A stretch of 64,000 nt of DNA from Progne subis subis (Eukaryota > Chordata > Aves > Passeriformes > Hirundinidae), in NCBI GenBank assembly GCA_022316685.1, contig JAKJHU010000039.1, positions 1,984,001 through 2,048,000 of the forward strand, written 5' to 3'. The notes below the pieces were generated by a model. It worked only from the letters and a program-made list of their open reading frames with translations, was not told where the DNA came from and made no database searches. Below are positions 61,385 to 64,000 of the stretch, one piece after another. A program made the translations under genes and the position numbers. How positions within the stretch are numbered: position 1 is the first letter of the stretch; every line of letters begins with the position of its first letter.

Positions 61385-61855
61385 TCATGACAATTCATGA
61401 CCAAAAAGAAGCACCTGGGAAACAAAACTCTTTAAAGGTAGAAAACCATTTAATTCAAGTTATTAAAACTTTATAAAATGTTTTAAATTGATACTGCGTG
61501 GTCACTACCTTCTGTGTCTGAAGAGGGCTTTATGGTTTTGCTACCAATAGCCTCAGTAAAATACCAAAATACTTTGTATATGAAAAAATATTAGCAGCTA
61601 GCCACCAAGAGCATAAGAGATTGCAGACACAGGGAGCTAATGCTATTTCCTTGTCACACACACAGCTGAATCTTCACCTTTCGAGCATCGCAGTGAGATG
61701 GCATTAACAGCAGAAACTGCTGAGCTTAATACCACCACTCTGGATAAGATTGAGAAGGTCACTTAGAAAGCCATAGCCCCTGTAAAGAGTGGTGAAGTAT
61801 TTATCACATGTATGCTGTCTTGGTAAATGCTTACTAAGGGACGGGGAAATGCTGT

Positions 61856-62094
61856 TCAAGCAGTGGGCTGTGCCTGTGATACTGGCTGACCCGGGGCTTG
61901 CTTCTTCCGTGCCACAGCCATGCGCAAGGCCTGCAGAATCATGTTCTCGTTGTTCATTATATTGTAATTAGCCAGCTTCAGAAGCTTATTGAAATCTTCT
62001 GCCTTCAGTGAGACCTCCCTGGTTGAGTATGGAGAGGAGAAACTGGAGATATCAACCTTGCCCTGCTCCATTTCAGCAGCAGTACGTAACATGC
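61856..62094 (-). CDS. PLA2G4E-like: Gene A terminal coding exon with stop codon
   Basis: The acceptor is TGACAG|GC ATG. Two bases complete a Gly codon begun by the preceding exon, then 78 codons run to TGA at 61856-61858. The exon encodes [11 protein letters not shown], an [19 protein letters not shown] helix and [17 protein letters not shown]. The tail is about 10 residues longer than in gene B and is Gln/Pro-rich after a short basic stretch (ARKK). It lacks the extended polybasic end typical of cPLA2-epsilon, a region known to matter for membrane targeting in the mammalian enzyme. Confidence 0.9.
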
Positions 62095-62946
62095 CTGTCA
62101 AGGGAAAAAAAGGAATGTGTTTGTATAGTCCCATGGAAATACCATACTTTGATAGGTCAATAACAACTTGGAGAGATCACAGATGCAATTATTAGGAGGA
62201 TAAGCGCAGTGCTATGATCTCTGAGAAACCTACTTCTCAGCAAAGCCTATCGGAATAAAACGAGCGTCATTAAATGTCATTTCCACTGCAGTCAGCACCA
62301 TCTACTGGCCAGCTCCTGGCCAGCTCATTTTGTGTGCTCAGCGCTGCTCAAGGCTTACCAGGCAGGTTCTTTGGCACAACACAAACTAAAAGGAATAGAG
62401 ATATACAGGACAGGAGGAAGCAGAATATTAGTTGGCTTGGAAATCATCTTTAAAGCAAAGTCTCCAACTCAAATGCTAATCCAGAAGGACACTTTATGTA
62501 CTATTGCTTTCATATTCCAACATATTCAACCAGCATATTAGATGGCCTAAATAGAAGGCACAGTGGCCCTCCACAGAACCATTCTGTACCGTGATTCTCA
62601 CCTAGATCTGAGTATCATAGAACCACACATAATTTGAAAAATTTACTTTGTTCTATACACTAAACTAAACTCTTGGCAATTACAAGAAGAGATTAGTTTC
62701 CATTCCTCTAATTGAGGAACACATTTTTTCTATTCCCTGAATTGCACCAAGACACAAATAAAATTATGCACAAGACTTCACCAGATTTTGCAAACAGTTT
62801 GAATTATCCCATTTTGCAATCTATTCACTAGTATGAACAAATGAACAAACGAAGTGGGGTTCTATTGGGTTGAGGAAAAAAACACCCAGGGAGTGGGAAT
62901 GTTCCTCCTTGCATCAATAAAGTTACCTGGGTTACTGTTAACTTAC

Positions 62947-63130
62947 CAGGTGCTACATATCTTTGGAAAGTGTCATTCACTAATGGAAAATAAAGCAGCA
63001 GAGGAGCTCCTGGGGTGTCTGCACCATCAAACATGTAACACTCTTTCAGGTTCTTCTCATCATCCGTCAGTCCAATGCAGGGAAATGGAATTTCCTGCTC
63101 TGCAAAGTATCTGCAAGCCTGCTCCAGGGG
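62947..63130 (-). CDS. PLA2G4E-like: Gene A penultimate coding exon (cPLA2 catalytic domain, C-terminal part)
   Basis: The exon is 184 nt, with acceptor ...GGCCAG before CCC and donor G|GTAAGT. It starts in phase 0 and ends one base into a codon. It encodes PLEQACRYFAEQEIPFP..., then NLKECYMF and LLLYFPLVNDTFQRY. The matching gene B exon is 187 nt, so gene A is one residue shorter, next to the acidic DDEK segment. Both splice borders match gene B exactly in phase and position within the protein. Confidence 0.9.
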
Positions 63131-64000
63131 CTGGCCAACAGCAGCAACACAAGGAACAGAAAAGACAGCAAAGGTCAGACTGCTACCAAAGCCCAGCAGT
63201 CCATGCAAAGCTGCATGAAACAGACTGAGAGCCAGACTGCCAGAAATAATGTGGACACCTGCAGCCCCAAGGACTGCTTCTCAGCTGCCTGAGGCGCCAC
63301 TTGGAAATAGTCTTCCAGGACAACACCTGATACTAAGATGGCAAAGAGAGTTTAAACATGTACTAAGGCACACCTCTAAAAGGAGAATATGATGTAGAAA
63401 CAGAACAGATAAATTCAAATCATGTTATAGACCATTAATTAAAGGAGAACTAAGTCAGGAAAAAAGTGGTTCTAAACAAAATGAAATTTGCATTCTAAGA
63501 CAGTAGGATTTCCAGTCCCATTATCTGTTTACAAAGCAGGGTAACTTTAAGTTGATGTTGGTAAACTTTAGCAGGGCTTTAAGACCAACTTACTCATATC
63601 TATAACTTTGAATTTTAGAAATAACATGAGATTTTCAAATAACATATTTTAGACCTCAAAATATAGCACTAAAAAATTTATCAGAAAGCCCATTTGTGAT
63701 GACCAGCTTTGTTAAATTATCTAACAAAAAGTACCACCTCATTTTGAATTAAGTATTTCCAAAAGATTTCAGAATACAAGAAAGAAATATAGTTGAAGGT
63801 AATGTTTCTACAAAAAAGATAAGTATTTTTCTTGTGTTATTGCACCATTGAAGTGTCTTCCCCTTGAAAAACTGATGGAACCTTAACCACTGAAATTTGC
63901 GGGTTTGGGGTTTTTTTGTAAACCTCAGGGACAGGTTTACACTTACAAGCTTATTCTATATTTTGAAGTATAAAACTGTCTATTTATGTGGTAAATACTA
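63131..64000. other. Intron of gene A up to the right edge
   Basis: No exon found. By analogy with gene B, where the corresponding intron is 1.14 kb, the catalytic-Asp exon of gene A should begin just beyond position 64000. Intron 62095-62946 between the two gene A exons likewise shows nothing specific. Confidence 0.5.

Larger units (their letters stand above)
61856..64000 (-). other. PLA2G4E-like: Gene A: 3' end of a PLA2G4E-like cytosolic phospholipase A2 gene (partial, runs off right edge)
   Basis: Two coding exons (62947-63130 and 61856-62094) encode the C-terminal ~140 residues of a group IV cytosolic phospholipase A2. They cover the end of the catalytic alpha/beta domain (IPFP, NLKECYMF and FPLVND motifs) and the terminal helix. 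Upstream exons, including those for the nucleophile Ser and catalytic Asp, lie beyond the right edge. Members of this family act on glycerophospholipid sn-2 acyl chains at membranes; mammalian cPLA2-epsilon is known as a Ca2+-dependent N-acyltransferase making N-acyl-phosphatidylethanolamine. The motifs favour PLA2G4E-like over PLA2G4A, but D and F relatives cannot be excluded without a tree. It lies about 1 kb upstream of the candidate first exon of gene B, on the same strand. Confidence 0.85.

Overview
The window is vertebrate nuclear DNA, almost certainly from a bird. It is AT-rich with large introns. It carries CR1 LINE fragments in both orientations, an avian ERVL-type LTR that opens with TGTCCTGGTT and closes with CCATGACA, and other LTR debris. 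No bacterial-style gene organisation, tRNA, rRNA or CRISPR array was seen.

The coding content is a head-to-tail array of three cytosolic phospholipase A2 genes of the PLA2G4E (cPLA2-epsilon)-like type, all on the minus strand. From right to left they are: gene A, of which only the last two coding exons and the 3' end are present (61856-63130); gene B, essentially complete (23583 to 54647, plus a candidate first exon at 60724-60852); and gene C, of which only the 5' part is present (C2-domain exons at 328-5447, plus a candidate repeat-encoding first exon at 15383-15931). Gene C runs off the left edge and gene A off the right edge. The four C2 exons of B and C have identical lengths (73, 137, 132 and 41 nt) and identical phases, so they are tandem duplicates. 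I assigned the subfamily from recalled family sequence features, not from a search.

I could trace gene B exon by exon through 19 coding exons with GT/AG borders and continuous phase. They encode a C2 domain, the glycine-rich oxyanion segment (GGGTR), the nucleophile motif GSSGS, the catalytic Asp (LADTG), and a basic C-terminal tail. There is one lesion: an extra G in a GGGG run immediately after the catalytic-Asp motif (25416-25419). It shifts the frame and brings in a stop five codons later. Gene B is therefore either a very recent pseudogene, a truncated allele, or intact with a one-base assembly error.

The most unusual element is a 51-bp tandem repeat (about 10 units, 17 codons each) at 15437-15955. 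It is open on the minus strand and runs directly into a strong phase-0 splice donor. The phase and position fit a repeat-bearing N-terminal exon for gene C. A TATA-like sequence and a GC-rich, CpG-containing stretch lie just upstream.

The remaining sequence is introns and intergenic DNA. It includes a nested LTR/CR1/low-complexity cluster at 57.5-60.2 kb, a nearly full 3' CR1 in a gene B intron (31.3-32.2 kb), several perfect inverted repeats, and A/C-only low-complexity tracts.
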